A stretch of DNA of 64,000 nt from an uncultured Erwinia sp. (GCA_945290265.1 CALYQW010000005.1:116912-180911), one strand, 5' to 3'. Positions 28,717 to 38,258 are shown, numbered from the stretch's first letter. A program made the numbers and translations. Notes: a model not told the origin generated them from the letters alone.

Positions 28717-29105
28717 TCGCTGACGCTTACGGAAGAAAATCAGCGTTGAGGCTGCTTTCAACGCTGAATTGCCCCCCACCTCGATTATACAAATCAGCCT
28801 GGAACTGAAACCAGTAAATGAGGGCGCAAAGTTCCGGCTGTATGTGCTGACGGAAATAAAAAACGTGGGTTGAGCGATAGCTTATCTGGCAGATGCAATA
28901 CATCGGGTTCAGAACGGCTTCACCAACCCTACAGCATCAGCTACCGTTCTGAACTGTTTATCCCTTTGTCTTAAACCCCCGACGCATATATCGATGGGCC
29001 GAAACCACCATGCTTATCGCAGATAATAACATCTTCCGGGAGGCACGTATGGGTTGGCAAACCTGTAGTACTAATTTCATAGTGCTCCCTTATTCTAGAA
29101 GCTAA
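28717..29105. other. Gap after yoaE with inverted repeat and coding-like relic
   Basis: Nothing here is an intact gene. It holds the inverted repeat at 28907-28954 and, on the minus strand, an open stretch at 28974-29105 that reads like protein ('TTGLPTHTCLPEDVIICDKH') but has no in-frame start. A GGGAG-ATG start signal at 29080 feeds the neighbouring frame, so this looks like a broken short gene of unknown kind. Confidence 0.45.
28907..28954. repeat. 11-base perfect inverted repeat
   Basis: GTTCAGAACGG (28907-28917) and CCGTTCTGAAC (28944-28954) are separated by 26 bases. It marks the border between core-like DNA and the AT-rich relic region and could be a terminator of yoaE or a mobile-element end. 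Confidence 0.55.
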
Positions 29106-30110
29106 TTAGCATTTTGATTCGGGTACCAAAAACTTTTTTATCAGCAAACTAAATAACGCTGTTGCAATAACAGAAGGGATTAAAACAATAACGCAGGCTA
29201 AAATTTAACAGATGCTGTAAGATGAATCAACTAAATATTTAAAGGGTTCAACCCAATTTAGAAACATATATCTAAACAAGCGAATAAAGATAAGGTGTAG
29301 AAAGAAAATAGCAAAGCTACAATCACCCATTTTTGAAAAAAAAGTTAGCTCGTTGATTGAGCTTGTGCCTGGAGAGAATATAAAACATTAAAACACTTAT
29401 GACAACCAAAACCTGGTCTCTTCTTGTCGATATTTCCCACGGTAAGTCGATGTGCCTTTTTAAGATGGCAATAGTGGCTGGAATGAAAACCAGAATTAAG
29501 CATAGGGTATTATTTTTTCTATTATTGAAAAAAGAGCTTGCTGGTGCTGCTTAAGCTCCATGCCAATTATGTATATAAAGAAGAAATATAACGCATTATA
29601 AACAGAACCCGCATCCGGGAGTGGTCTCTGATATATTGACAAAATTGTAAAAGGAAAAATAACTAAGCCAATCAGATTGGTTTTAGATAGCTTGTACAGC
29701 AATGGTCCGAGGATATAATAACCATTATCATAGGGATGAACCATAAAGGATAGTTTATATCTGCTTTAATTAAATGATAGCCCGCTGCCGCGATTAACAG
29801 ATATGCATCTTTCCCGGAAAACTCCGTTGAACCAAATATGAAAAATGAGAAAAATGAGACTACCAGATAAAATAATAAAAAATTCTAGCCTTCGATTTGT
29901 AATGTTTGGCAGTACCGGAACGTCCAATTAAATGCTGAAATAAATAGCCGGCAATGATCACAAAGGTGGTTGTTAATCCAGATACCATATTATGGGTAGA
30001 AAGATGAAACAATCCGCCCTTGCCTTTCAATAAAGGATCTAATTGTGACATGCAATGCTGGAATACTATTGCAAATATAGTGAGGCCACGCAGAAAATGG
30101 ATGACTTCAT
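29106..30110 (-). pseudogene. Acyltransferase family 3 (OafA/WecH-like) pseudogene
   Basis: Reading the minus strand across frames gives most of an integral-membrane O-acyltransferase. Its start is 'VIHFLRGLTIFAIVFQHC' with the family's RGL...H signature, followed by 'NMVSGLTTTFVIIAGYLFQ', 'SLIFLIFHIWFNGVF', 'YPLWFIPMIMVI', 'LGPLLYKLSKTNLIGLVIF' and 'CSFAIFFLHLIFIRLFRYMF', ending at a TAA at 29106-29108. The pieces lie in different frames, with several frameshifts and an in-frame stop. The first break is right after the ATG at 30110. The expected intact length is about 335 residues. Such enzymes acylate polysaccharides. The AT-rich composition differs from its neighbours, suggesting a transferred gene that later decayed. 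Confidence 0.8.
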
Positions 30111-30279
30111 TTCAAATGAGGTTGTTTATAAAATTTTTTACACAGAGACCTTAATAAATATCAATCATATAAATTACAAATTTTAAAAATTAAATATAAA
30201 GGGAGGGCTATTGTCTTTCTTTTGAAATCACCATAGTAAAATTCGCACTATATACTTAATTAAAAAAGGAGTTCATCGC

Positions 30280-30432
30280 ATAGCTACGTGTGGTCGTAAT
30301 AAACCGAATTCAATCATTACCGGCACTATCTCCGTTGGTACCACGTTGGGCGAGGTCACAGGGTATAGCAGTCCTGAATCGACCCGTAAAGACGAAAATT
30401 ATCGGTTATGGAATACATCAAGAAAGAAATGA
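30280..30432 (+). pseudogene. Short ORF with ATA in place of a start codon
   Basis: After a strong AAAAAAGGAG site, the codon 9 bases on is ATA, followed by 49 open codons reading 'ATCGRNKPNSIITGTISVGT' and further plausible residues to TGA at 30430-30432. No ATG, GTG or TTG is available in frame. A single G-to-A change in an original ATG would explain it. I do not recognise the protein. It may be a remnant of the same foreign DNA as the acyltransferase pseudogene. Confidence 0.4.
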
Positions 30433-30444
30433 ACAGACTACGAT

Positions 30445-30471
30445 ACCAGGCAACCTGGGTGGCTGCCTGGT
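30445..30471 (-). terminator. Hairpin downstream of sdaA
   Basis: ACCAGGCA (30445-30452) pairs with TGCCTGGT (30464-30471), 13 bases past the sdaA stop. There is no clear T-run. Confidence 0.5.
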
Positions 30472-30483
30472 GGTCGCTATTAA

Positions 30484-31848
30484 TCAATCACACTGCACCT
30501 TAATTGCCAGGCCGCCACGTGAGGTTTCACGGTATTTAGCGTTCATATCTTTGCCAGTTTCGTACATGGTTTCGATCACCTTATCGAGCGATACGCGCGC
30601 CAGACTGGTGCGACGCAGCGCCATGCGCGCAGAGTTAATCGCCTTCACCGACGCGATGGCGTTACGCTCTATGCACGGCACCTGCACCTGACCGGCAACC
30701 GGATCGCAGGTTAGTCCCAGATTATGCTCCATACCAATTTCCGCTGCCACGCATACCTGCTCCGGGCTGGCCCCCAGCAGTTCCGCGAGGCCGGCAGCAG
30801 CCATTGAACAGGCTACGCCAACTTCACCCTGACATCCCACTTCGGCACCCGAAATCGAGGCGTTCATTTTGTACAGAATGCCGATGGCTCCGGCCGCCAT
30901 AAAGTAGCGGGTAAAGATGTCCGGGCTGACTGATTCAATAAAGTGGTCGTAGTAAGCCAGTACCGCCGGGACGATACCGCAGGCGCCGTTGGTTGGGGCA
31001 GTCACCACCCGGCCACCGGCCGCATTCTCTTCGTTTACCGCCAGGGCAAACATATTTACCCAGTCAATCACGTTCATCGGATCGCTGGACAGCTTGTCAG
31101 AGGCCACCAGCATCCGGCGCAGCGCCGAAGCCCGGCGCGGTACGCGCAGCGGGCCAGGAAGAACGCCTTCAGTATTCAGACCGCGGTCGATACAGGCGCG
31201 CATGGTTTGCCAGATATCGGTGAAGTAGTGCTCAATATCTGCACGGGAATGCAGAGCCAGCTCATTTTTCATCACCAGCCCGGACAGTGACAGCCCGGTC
31301 TGATGGCAGTGATCCAGTAGCTCTTTTGCCGAATTAAAGGCAAAAGGTACTGATACCTCATTCAGGGCGGTTTTACCGAAGTTTTCTTCGTCAACGATAA
31401 AACCGCCGCCAACAGAATAGTAAGTTTTGCTGTAGATTTTTAAATCACCGGCAAACGCATGAATGCTCATTCCGTTTTCATGCAGTGACAGGTTATCGCT
31501 GCGGAACATCATGCCGCCTTCACGCGGAAAATCGACTTCGTGCGCGCCGCCCGCCAGCAGCAGACGCTGCCGCTCTTCAACGTCACGGATAAATGCCGGG
31601 ATGGTATCGATATCTACGCTTTCGGGTGAGGCACCTGACAGACCCATAATAATAGCAATATCCGTGTGGTGGCCTTTACCTGTCAGCGACAGGGAGCCAT
31701 ACACATCGACAGCGATACGTGTCACAGAGGAGAGCTGGTGATTATTCACCAGGTCGTCGACAAATTGTTTGCCGGCTTTCATCGGGCCGACCGTATGGGA
31801 ACTTGACGGGCCAATGCCGATCTTAAACATGTCGAAAACGCTAATCAC
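30484..31848 (-). CDS. sdaA: L-serine ammonia-lyase (L-serine deaminase 1)
   Basis: A 454-residue iron-sulfur serine deaminase that converts L-serine to pyruvate and ammonia. The N-terminal beta domain has 'GPSSSHTVGPMKAG'. The C-terminal alpha domain holds the cysteines for the 4Fe-4S cluster ('TNGACGIVPAV', 'GCQGEVGVACSMAAAGL' and 'GLTCDPVAGQVQVPC'). Length equals E. coli SdaA. The start at 31848 has an AAGGAG site. It lies 161 bases downstream of nudL in the same direction and probably has its own promoter in the AT-rich gap. Confidence 0.96.
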   Translation of the reverse strand: MISVFDMFKIGIGPSSSHTVGPMKAGKQFVDDLVNNHQLSSVTRIAVDVYGSLSLTGKGHHTDIAIIMGLSGASPESVDIDTIPAFIRDVEERQRLLLAGGAHEVDFPREGGMMFRSDNLSLHENGMSIHAFAGDLKIYSKTYYSVGGGFIVDEENFGKTALNEVSVPFAFNSAKELLDHCHQTGLSLSGLVMKNELALHSRADIEHYFTDIWQTMRACIDRGLNTEGVLPGPLRVPRRASALRRMLVASDKLSSDPMNVIDWVNMFALAVNEENAAGGRVVTAPTNGACGIVPAVLAYYDHFIESVSPDIFTRYFMAAGAIGILYKMNASISGAEVGCQGEVGVACSMAAAGLAELLGASPEQVCVAAEIGMEHNLGLTCDPVAGQVQVPCIERNAIASVKAINSARMALRRTSLARVSLDKVIETMYETGKDMNAKYRETSRGGLAIKVQCD

Positions 31849-32009
31849 GTTAATACTCCTTAGAGGTGTTGAAGCTGAAAACCTGGCTCACAAATTGGAG
31901 GGAATATAAATGAAAACTGTCATTATTGCAGTGATTTTGATCGAATTGAGGCCTTAATACAGTTAATAATAAGGTTAGGATTATTATTAATTCATTTTGT
32001 GGTGATATT

Positions 32010-32597
32010 TTAGACGGTTTTCTCTGGGTTTGCCACCTGTTGCGCAAGCTGGCGGAGTAACCCCGCCGTCATTCCCCAGATCAGATAGTCCCGAAAAGTC
32101 GAGAACCACAGCTCGCGGCGCAGGCCCGCACGCTCAACTGTCAGCGGAATATAGCGTTCGCTGCACAGCGCCAGTTCCAGCGGGATTTCAAAAAAAGACT
32201 CTACTTCGCCCGGGCTGGCAGACCAGTGGTGATCCGGGCGCACAATCCCTACCACTGGCGTTACCTGAAAACCGGTGCTGCTGCTGACTGCTGGCAGCAC
32301 GCCGCATACCTGCACTGATGCGGGCCTGATGCCGACTTCTTCCCAGGCCTCACGCAGCGCTGTCTGCACCAGACTACTGTCGCAGCTATCTTTCATCCCG
32401 CCGGGAAAGGCCACCTGGCCGCTGTGTTTGCGCAACGCGCTGGCGCGGCGGGTTAGCAGCAGGGTGGGGCGCGGGCGCGCGATGACCGGTACCAGTACCG
32501 CCGCCTGGCGCCCTGCCGGCGGGAGAACCGTTGCCGGCGGCAGCGAGAGCAAAAAGCGGTTAAGGAACTGCTGTAACCGGAGATTATCCGCCGTCAT
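32010..32597 (-). CDS. nudL: NudL, putative Nudix CoA pyrophosphatase
   Basis: A 195-residue Nudix hydrolase (YeaB). The Nudix helix is 'ALREAWEEVGI', preceded by 'SGQVAFPGG'; the first glycine-glutamate part of the box is atypical, as it is in E. coli NudL. The downstream 'GFQVTPVVGIV' is a conserved family segment. Members of this subfamily split CoA or related pyrophosphates. The start is one base after the pabB stop, so the two genes are translationally coupled, as in E. coli. Confidence 0.93.
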   Translation of the reverse strand: MTADNLRLQQFLNRFLLSLPPATVLPPAGRQAAVLVPVIARPRPTLLLTRRASALRKHSGQVAFPGGMKDSCDSSLVQTALREAWEEVGIRPASVQVCGVLPAVSSSTGFQVTPVVGIVRPDHHWSASPGEVESFFEIPLELALCSERYIPLTVERAGLRRELWFSTFRDYLIWGMTAGLLRQLAQQVANPEKTV

Positions 32598-32598
32598 C

Positions 32599-33951
32599 TT
32601 ACATACTCTCCAGCGCCGGCAGAATGCGATTCAGTTTATCCAGCGTTTCCTGATATTCAGCGTCTTCATCACTGTCAGCCACAATGCCGCCTCCGGCGGC
32701 GCAGTACAGCTTTCCCTGTTCCGCAATCAAGGTGCGGATGGTGATGCTGGTATCCATCCGGCCACAGACGCTGAGATAGCCAATACTGCCACACCAGGCG
32801 TTTCGCCGCTGTGGTTCCAGAGTTTCAATAATTTCCATTGCCCTGACTTTGGGGGCGCCGGTAATTGATCCCCCCGGGAACCCGGCCCGCAGCAGATCGC
32901 AGGCATCGAGTGGCGGCTTCAGTTCGGCAGTAATGGTACTGACCAGATGATGCACTGCCGGAAAGGCTTCCACCGCAAACAGCTGCGGCACTTTCACACT
33001 GCCGGCAACCGCCACCCGGCCAATATCGTTTCGCAACAGATCAACAATCATCAGATTTTCACTGCGATCCTTGGGGGACGCGGCCAGCTTTTCTGCCTGC
33101 AGACGATCGGCAGCGGCATCGGCCAGGCGCGGCAGGGTGCCTTTAATCGGACGGGTTTCGATCTGCCGGTTTTCCAGGCGCAGAAAGCGCTCCGGCGACA
33201 GGCTCAGAATAACGCTGTTTTCCAGGCGAATAAAGGCGCTGAACGGGGCGCGGTTAGTGCGACATAAATGGGTAAAGGCCTGCCACTCGCTGCCCTGATA
33301 GCAGGCAGCGAAGCGCTGCGCCAGATTGACCTGGTAGCAGTCGCCGGACAGCAGCCACTGCTGCACTTGGCGAAATTTTTCACCATACTCTGCCCGCGAC
33401 ATATTGGCCTGCCAGCCGCTGGTCAGAGCAAAGGGCTGTGTTGCCAGCGCCTGCTGCTGTGCCAGCCAGTCAAGACAGGATTGCACCTCGCCGTGTGCCA
33501 CCAGGGTTAATTTTTTTAACTGGTGGTCGGCGATAAGCGCCCAGTCATAAATTCCCACTGCCATATCCGGGGTGGTCAGCTGCTGGTCGGCCAGGGCGGG
33601 CAGTTTTTCAAAATGGCGGCCTAAATCGTAGCCAAACAAACCCAGCGCACCGCCCTGAAACGGCAGATCTTCGCGCCATTCTGCCTCCAGACCACTGTAT
33701 TCTGTTTGTTGTTGTAGCAGTACCAGAGGGTCCTCTTTGCAGCACTGGCAGTGACCTTCAGTGGTAATTTCTGTGACAGTGTCACGTGTAACCAGCGTCA
33801 CCCGCGGCCGGGCGACCAGAATATCGAAGCGATTGTCGGCGTGTTCGGCAAAGCCGGAGTGCAGCAGCATCGCCCACGGGAGGTGTGCCAGTGCGGCAAA
33901 CTGATGCTCCAGGGCATCCGGGGTGTATTTAAGCGAGTGATAAACAGGCAT
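32599..33951 (-). CDS. pabB: Aminodeoxychorismate synthase component I
   Basis: A 450-residue PabB that, with the glutaminase PabA, aminates chorismate to 4-amino-4-deoxychorismate for folate synthesis. The chorismate-binding domain shows 'RPIKGT' with Lys270, corresponding to the catalytic Lys274 of E. coli, then 'SENLMIVDLLRNDIGR' and 'GSITGAPKVRAMEIIE'. A tryptophan-regulatory pocket remnant lies in the N-terminal part. The gene forms an operon with nudL. Confidence 0.95.
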   Translation of the reverse strand: MPVYHSLKYTPDALEHQFAALAHLPWAMLLHSGFAEHADNRFDILVARPRVTLVTRDTVTEITTEGHCQCCKEDPLVLLQQQTEYSGLEAEWREDLPFQGGALGLFGYDLGRHFEKLPALADQQLTTPDMAVGIYDWALIADHQLKKLTLVAHGEVQSCLDWLAQQQALATQPFALTSGWQANMSRAEYGEKFRQVQQWLLSGDCYQVNLAQRFAACYQGSEWQAFTHLCRTNRAPFSAFIRLENSVILSLSPERFLRLENRQIETRPIKGTLPRLADAAADRLQAEKLAASPKDRSENLMIVDLLRNDIGRVAVAGSVKVPQLFAVEAFPAVHHLVSTITAELKPPLDACDLLRAGFPGGSITGAPKVRAMEIIETLEPQRRNAWCGSIGYLSVCGRMDTSITIRTLIAEQGKLYCAAGGGIVADSDEDAEYQETLDKLNRILPALESM

Positions 33952-34052
33952 TCCAATGGTTCAGCAGAGTGACAGAAAACAGGCTGCAAGCCTGGCATAT
34001 TTTTTTGTTGCTGGCATCCCTTTGTTGACCGTGAAATAATCTCAGCGGTTTA

Positions 34053-34197
34053 GAGCCTATCCCATTAGGCTATTTTATTTGCCACTTTAGTCCAGGGCAG
34101 TGCTCACAATCCTCACGTACTACGTGTACGCTCCGGTTGTTCCGCGCAGTCCGTGCCCAAACTGGCTACAACAATATGCGCCTGGCGGGACAGGCTC
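34053..34197. mobile_element. 145-bp MITE-like element with terminal inverted repeats
   Basis: The ends GAGCCTATCCCATTAGGC and GCCTGGCGGGACAGGCTC are imperfect inverted repeats (14 of 18 pairs). The match extends outward into the flanks (AGCGGTTTA / TTAAACGCT). Inside is the stretch CACGTACTACGTGTACG, itself partly palindromic. No coding frame is believable. It lies between pabB and yoaH. From memory, sequences like this occur repeatedly in enterobacterial genomes. Confidence 0.65.
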
Positions 34198-34219
34198 TTA
34201 AACGCTGTGGAGGCACCCC

Positions 34220-34411
34220 ATGATTACAGGTTTACCCGCGCTTTCTTATGAGCAGCAGCAGCAGGCGGTGGAGCGCATCCAGCAGCTAATGGCCAGCGGC
34301 ATGAGCAGCGGTGAAGCAATTGCCAGAGTCGCCGATGAAATCCGCAGCAGCCACACCGGTGCGCATGTGGCGGTAATGTTTGACGACGAGGACGAAGAGG
34401 AGCAGGCCTGA
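34220..34411 (+). CDS. yoaH: YoaH family protein (UPF0181)
   Basis: A 63-residue protein that follows E. coli YoaH ('[20 protein letters not shown]', '[15 protein letters not shown]') and ends in an acidic tail. It is mainly helical by composition. Function is unknown. The ribosome site GTGGAGG is strong. It is divergent from pabB, as in E. coli, with the MITE-like element inserted in the shared upstream region. Confidence 0.9.
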   Translation: MITGLPALSYEQQQQAVERIQQLMASGMSSGEAIARVADEIRSSHTGAHVAVMFDDEDEEEQA

Positions 34412-34421
34412 CAGGCGCTGC

Positions 34422-34449
34422 CGCCCGGCCACCGCAGGGTGACCGGGCG
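34422..34449. terminator. Hairpin between yoaH and yoaB
   Basis: CGCCCGG (34422-34428) pairs with CCGGGCG (34443-34449) between two converging genes. There is no long T-run. Confidence 0.45.
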
Positions 34450-34455
34450 CGTCAC

Positions 34456-34800
34456 TCAGAGCGCGGCAACAATCTTAATTTCAACCCGGTATTTTGGGTT
34501 CATCAAACCGGCCTGTACGGTACAGCGTACCGGGGCATGGCCGGGTGCCACCCAGGCATCCCATGCGCGGTTCATCGCGGCAAAATCGTCTTTATTTACC
34601 AGAAAAATGGTGGCATCCAGAATGCGGCTCTTATCACTGCCGGCCCGCAGCAGCAGGCGATCGATCACCGCCAGCGCGTCGGCGGTCTGCGCTTCGGCGT
34701 CAGCGTCTAAATTTTCCGGCACGCTGGTGTAATACAGCGTGCCATTGTAGATCACCGCCTCAGACATACGGTGTTCCACATCAATACGTTCAATACTCAT
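34456..34800 (-). CDS. yoaB: RidA-family protein YoaB
   Basis: A 114-residue RidA/YjgF/UK114-family protein with the conserved ending 'APVRCTVQAGLMNPKYRVEI', in which the Arg binds the carboxylate of imine substrates in RidA. Length equals E. coli YoaB. RidA members hydrolyse reactive 2-aminoacrylate, but the activity of YoaB is not settled. The start at 34800 ('MSIERIDVEHR') has AAGGT; the longer frame to 34878 would run into the next gene. Confidence 0.93.
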   Translation of the reverse strand: MSIERIDVEHRMSEAVIYNGTLYYTSVPENLDADAEAQTADALAVIDRLLLRAGSDKSRILDATIFLVNKDDFAAMNRAWDAWVAPGHAPVRCTVQAGLMNPKYRVEIKIVAAL

Positions 34801-34861
34801 GGTCAGTACCTTGTTCTGCTGTAAAAAATGGCTTAAGACTGCCATAAAAGCGCGGTCGCTG

Positions 34862-36118
34862 TCACCCGTCGGCCGCACCGGATGACAGAGGGCGCGGTTT
34901 TCTGTGCATCATGGTGTTCATATCAATCCCTGATGGCTTTTGATAGACCCCCAGCGCAAAGTAGCGGGTGGTGGCGTACATATATTCAAATATTTCCGAC
35001 TGAGTCTCCTCGTAATCCGCCCAGAATACTTTGGAGGTAAAGCAGTACACCTCAATCGGCAGCCCTTCAGCGGTAGGGCTAAGCTGGCGCACTACCAGAT
35101 ACATGTCGTTGCGGATATCATCTCGCCCTTTAAGGTACTCCAGCAGGTATTTGCGGTACAGGCCAAGGTTGGTGATGCCATGTTCAATCAGCTGTTCATC
35201 CGACAGCGTGTCCATTTTTTGTTGCAGATAGTCGCTCAGGGCGGCAAATTTCAGCGGACTGACGGTTTTCAGGCGTGCCAGCAGCAGGTTGTTGGCAAAG
35301 GTAATACTCGACTGATCGATAAAAAAGCTGCGTTTAATCCGGCGTCCGCCGGAGGAGAACATCGGCTGCCAGTTGGTATAGGTTTCGATGATAAAATTTT
35401 TGGTCGGCACCCGAGACAGCGTATTGTCCCAGTTGCGAATGGTGACGGTATGCAGGGCGATATCAATCACCTCGCCGCTGATATTTCCCTGCGGCATTTC
35501 TACCCAGTCGCCCACTTTCAACACATTGGATGAGGACACCTGGATATTGGCTACCAGTGAGGTCAGGGTGTGCTGAAACACCAGCATCAACACCGCCGCC
35601 ACCGCACCCAGACTGGAGATAATAATCACCGGCGACTTATTCGACAGGGTGGCAATCACCAGGATAGTGGCGACGGAGGAGACAATGATTTTGCCAATCT
35701 GTAGATAGCCCTTAATTGAATGAGCCTTTTCACCATGTTTGCGCATATGGGCGCTGTTGGTGATATCCAGCAGTTCGTTAATCAGCATGGTGCAGTTGAT
35801 AATAAACAGCACCCCACAGATGGTGCGGATGGCATCCAGTAATCCGGGGGGCAAGCCCTGAATAATACGCGAGAGAAAATAGACGGTGATCACCGGTACA
35901 ATATGGGCCAGTCGCCGCGCCACGCGCATATCCTTATCCAGCGGATCGTGCTTCTTATGGCTGTGCAGAATAAAGCGCCGCACAATGCCCAGCAGAAAAT
36001 ATTTACAGATTAGCGACGTCAGAAAACCGGCGAGCAGCATTACTACAATGGCCAGTAACGAAAAGGCGAGAGTGTTGGACTGCACCCAGTCCCAAAGCGA
36101 CAGCAGGTCATGCATCAT
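34862..36118 (-). CDS. YbdG-type small-conductance mechanosensitive channel
   Basis: A 418-residue MscS-family protein close to E. coli YbdG (MscM, 415). The membrane part has about five segments (residues 10-185). The pore-lining helix and beta domain include 'SSLGAVAAVLMLVFQHTLTSLV' in two pieces and 'LKVGDWVEMP', followed by 'RNWDNTLSRVPTKNFI' and a cytoplasmic cage with 'SGGRRIKRS'. It should open under membrane tension and release solutes. In E. coli this is not the neighbour of yoaB. The start at 36118 (two Met codons in a row) is favoured. Confidence 0.87.
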   Translation of the reverse strand: MMHDLLSLWDWVQSNTLAFSLLAIVVMLLAGFLTSLICKYFLLGIVRRFILHSHKKHDPLDKDMRVARRLAHIVPVITVYFLSRIIQGLPPGLLDAIRTICGVLFIINCTMLINELLDITNSAHMRKHGEKAHSIKGYLQIGKIIVSSVATILVIATLSNKSPVIIISSLGAVAAVLMLVFQHTLTSLVANIQVSSSNVLKVGDWVEMPQGNISGEVIDIALHTVTIRNWDNTLSRVPTKNFIIETYTNWQPMFSSGGRRIKRSFFIDQSSITFANNLLLARLKTVSPLKFAALSDYLQQKMDTLSDEQLIEHGITNLGLYRKYLLEYLKGRDDIRNDMYLVVRQLSPTAEGLPIEVYCFTSKVFWADYEETQSEIFEYMYATTRYFALGVYQKPSGIDMNTMMHRKPRPLSSGAADG

Positions 36119-36347
36119 CAGGCATCCCGGTATAAAATTATATCCCGGGCTAAGGGTAGTTGGATTGACGCTAATTTCCTTTACCAAATATGTCATCGCT
36201 GGCGGCGACAAAAGCGACGACTGGCGGTGTTGTGCGCAAAATCATTGAGTTAAAGCTGTTTAAGATGCTGATTTATATGGTTTTGCATCGTCATCTGAAT
36301 ACTGACATAATTAGCGCAATTTTTAGCGCTCAGCGCAGTGAGGATAC

Positions 36348-38258
36348 GTGGCAGACGATTTTGCAGCAGATGGCGCGCTGGCGCAGTCAATACCGGGCTT
36401 TAAACCACGTGAGCCTCAGCGACAGATGGCCGGAGCGGTTGCACGGGCGATTAGCGCTAAAAGTGAGCTGGTAGTGGAAGCCGGCACCGGTACCGGTAAG
36501 ACCTATGCCTATCTGGCTCCGGCACTGCGCAGCGGCAAAAAGGTGATTATCTCTACCGGCTCGAAAGCCCTGCAGGATCAGCTCTATAGCCGCGATCTGC
36601 CTACGGTAGCAAAAGCGCTGAAATTTAAGGGTGCACTGGCGCTGCTGAAGGGACGCTCCAATTATTTGTGCCTCGAGCGGCTGGAGCAGCAGTCGATGGC
36701 GGGCGGCGATTTGGCGCAGCAGGCGATGAGCGATCTGGTTCATCTGCGCGGCTGGTCAGCGGAAACCGTGGAAGGGGACATCAGCACCTGCGGCGGCGTG
36801 GCAGAAGACAGCCCCATCTGGCCGCTGGTGACCAGTACCAACGATAACTGCCTCGGCAGCGACTGTCCGCAATATAAAGACTGCTTTGTGGTAAAGGCGC
36901 GACGTAAAGCGCTGGATGCGGATATCGTGGTGGTCAATCATCACCTGTTCCTGGCGGATATGGTGGTGAAAGAGAGCGGCTTTGCTGAGCTGATCCCCGA
37001 TGCCGATGTGATGATTTTCGATGAGGCGCATCAGGTGCCGGATATTGCCAGCCAGTATTTCGGCCAGCAGCTTTCCAGCCGTCAGTTGCTGGATTTAGCC
37101 AAAGATATTATTATTGCCTACCGCACCGAAATCCGCGATGTGCAGCAGTTACAAAAATCAGCCGACCGGCTGGCTGCCAGCACCCAGGATTTTCGCCTGG
37201 CGCTGGGGGACCCCGGCTTTCGCGGCAATCTGCGTGATTTACTCAGCAATCCCACTATTCAGCGCGCGCTGCTGCTGCTGGATGACGCGCTGGAACTCTG
37301 TTATGACGTGGTAAAACTGTCCCTTGGTCGTTCGGCGCTGCTGGATGCCGCTTATGAACGGGTGGCGCTATACCGCGGGCGGCTGAAACGCCTGAAAGAC
37401 GTGTCTCAGCCAGGCTTCAGCTACTGGTATGAGTGCAATTCGCGGCACTTCGTACTGGCGCTGACACCGCTGTCGGTAGCGGAACGATTCCGTGAAGTGA
37501 TGGATGAACGTCCTGCCAGCTGGATTTTTACCTCAGCCACCCTTGCTGTCAACGACCAGGTGTCTCACTTTGTTGAGCGCCTCGGGGTGACGCAGGCGGA
37601 AAGCCTGATCCTCTCCAGTCCGTTTGATTATGCCCGTCAGGCGCTGTTGTGCGTACCGCGGAACCTGCCGTTATCCAACCGTCCCGGCAGTTCGCGCCAG
37701 CTGGCGCAGATGCTGACGCCGCTAATCGAAGCCAACCAGGGGCGCTGCTTTTTCCTCTGTACCTCGCATCGGGTGATGCGCGAGCTGGCGGCAACCTTCC
37801 GCGCCACTCTGACGCTGCCGGTATTGCTGCAGGGAGAAACCAGTAAAGGTGAGTTACTGCGTCAGTTTGTTGCTGCCGGCAACGCGCTGCTGGTGGCCAC
37901 CAGCAGCTTCTGGGAAGGGGTAGACGTGCGCGGCGACCTGCTGTCGCTGGTGATTATCGATAAGCTGCCGTTTGCATCGCCGGACGATCCGCTGCTGAAA
38001 GCCCGTATGGAGGACTGTACCCTGCGCGGCGGTGATGCCTTTGCTGATGTTCAGTTGCCGGATGCGGTGATTGCCCTGAAGCAGGGGGTAGGACGCCTGA
38101 TCCGCGATACCGACGATCGCGGGGTGCTGGTGATCTGCGATAACCGCCTGGTGATGCGCCCCTACGGCGAGGTGTTTGTTAACAGCCTGCCACCGGCTCC
38201 CCGTACCCGCGATCTGGCGAAAGCGCTGGCGTTTCTGCGCCAGACAACGGCGGAGTAA
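36348..38258 (+). CDS. yoaA: ATP-dependent helicase YoaA (DinG/XPD family)
   Basis: A 636-residue superfamily 2 helicase with the same length as E. coli YoaA. Walker A is '[13 protein letters not shown]' (about residues 44-56), the DEAH box is 'IFDEAH', and motif VI is '[10 protein letters not shown]'. Cysteines around residues 107-185 ('NYLCLE', '[12 protein letters not shown]') should hold a 4Fe-4S cluster. E. coli YoaA acts with HolC in repair of stalled forks. The start is GTG at 36348, with AGGA, and gives the family N-terminus. Confidence 0.95.
   Translation: MADDFAADGALAQSIPGFKPREPQRQMAGAVARAISAKSELVVEAGTGTGKTYAYLAPALRSGKKVIISTGSKALQDQLYSRDLPTVAKALKFKGALALLKGRSNYLCLERLEQQSMAGGDLAQQAMSDLVHLRGWSAETVEGDISTCGGVAEDSPIWPLVTSTNDNCLGSDCPQYKDCFVVKARRKALDADIVVVNHHLFLADMVVKESGFAELIPDADVMIFDEAHQVPDIASQYFGQQLSSRQLLDLAKDIIIAYRTEIRDVQQLQKSADRLAASTQDFRLALGDPGFRGNLRDLLSNPTIQRALLLLDDALELCYDVVKLSLGRSALLDAAYERVALYRGRLKRLKDVSQPGFSYWYECNSRHFVLALTPLSVAERFREVMDERPASWIFTSATLAVNDQVSHFVERLGVTQAESLILSSPFDYARQALLCVPRNLPLSNRPGSSRQLAQMLTPLIEANQGRCFFLCTSHRVMRELAATFRATLTLPVLLQGETSKGELLRQFVAAGNALLVATSSFWEGVDVRGDLLSLVIIDKLPFASPDDPLLKARMEDCTLRGGDAFADVQLPDAVIALKQGVGRLIRDTDDRGVLVICDNRLVMRPYGEVFVNSLPPAPRTRDLAKALAFLRQTTAE

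Noticed and set aside
33979-33994. Short hairpin with T-run upstream of pabB as a terminator
   Set aside because: The stem is only 6 pairs with a 3-base loop and no plus-strand gene precedes it.
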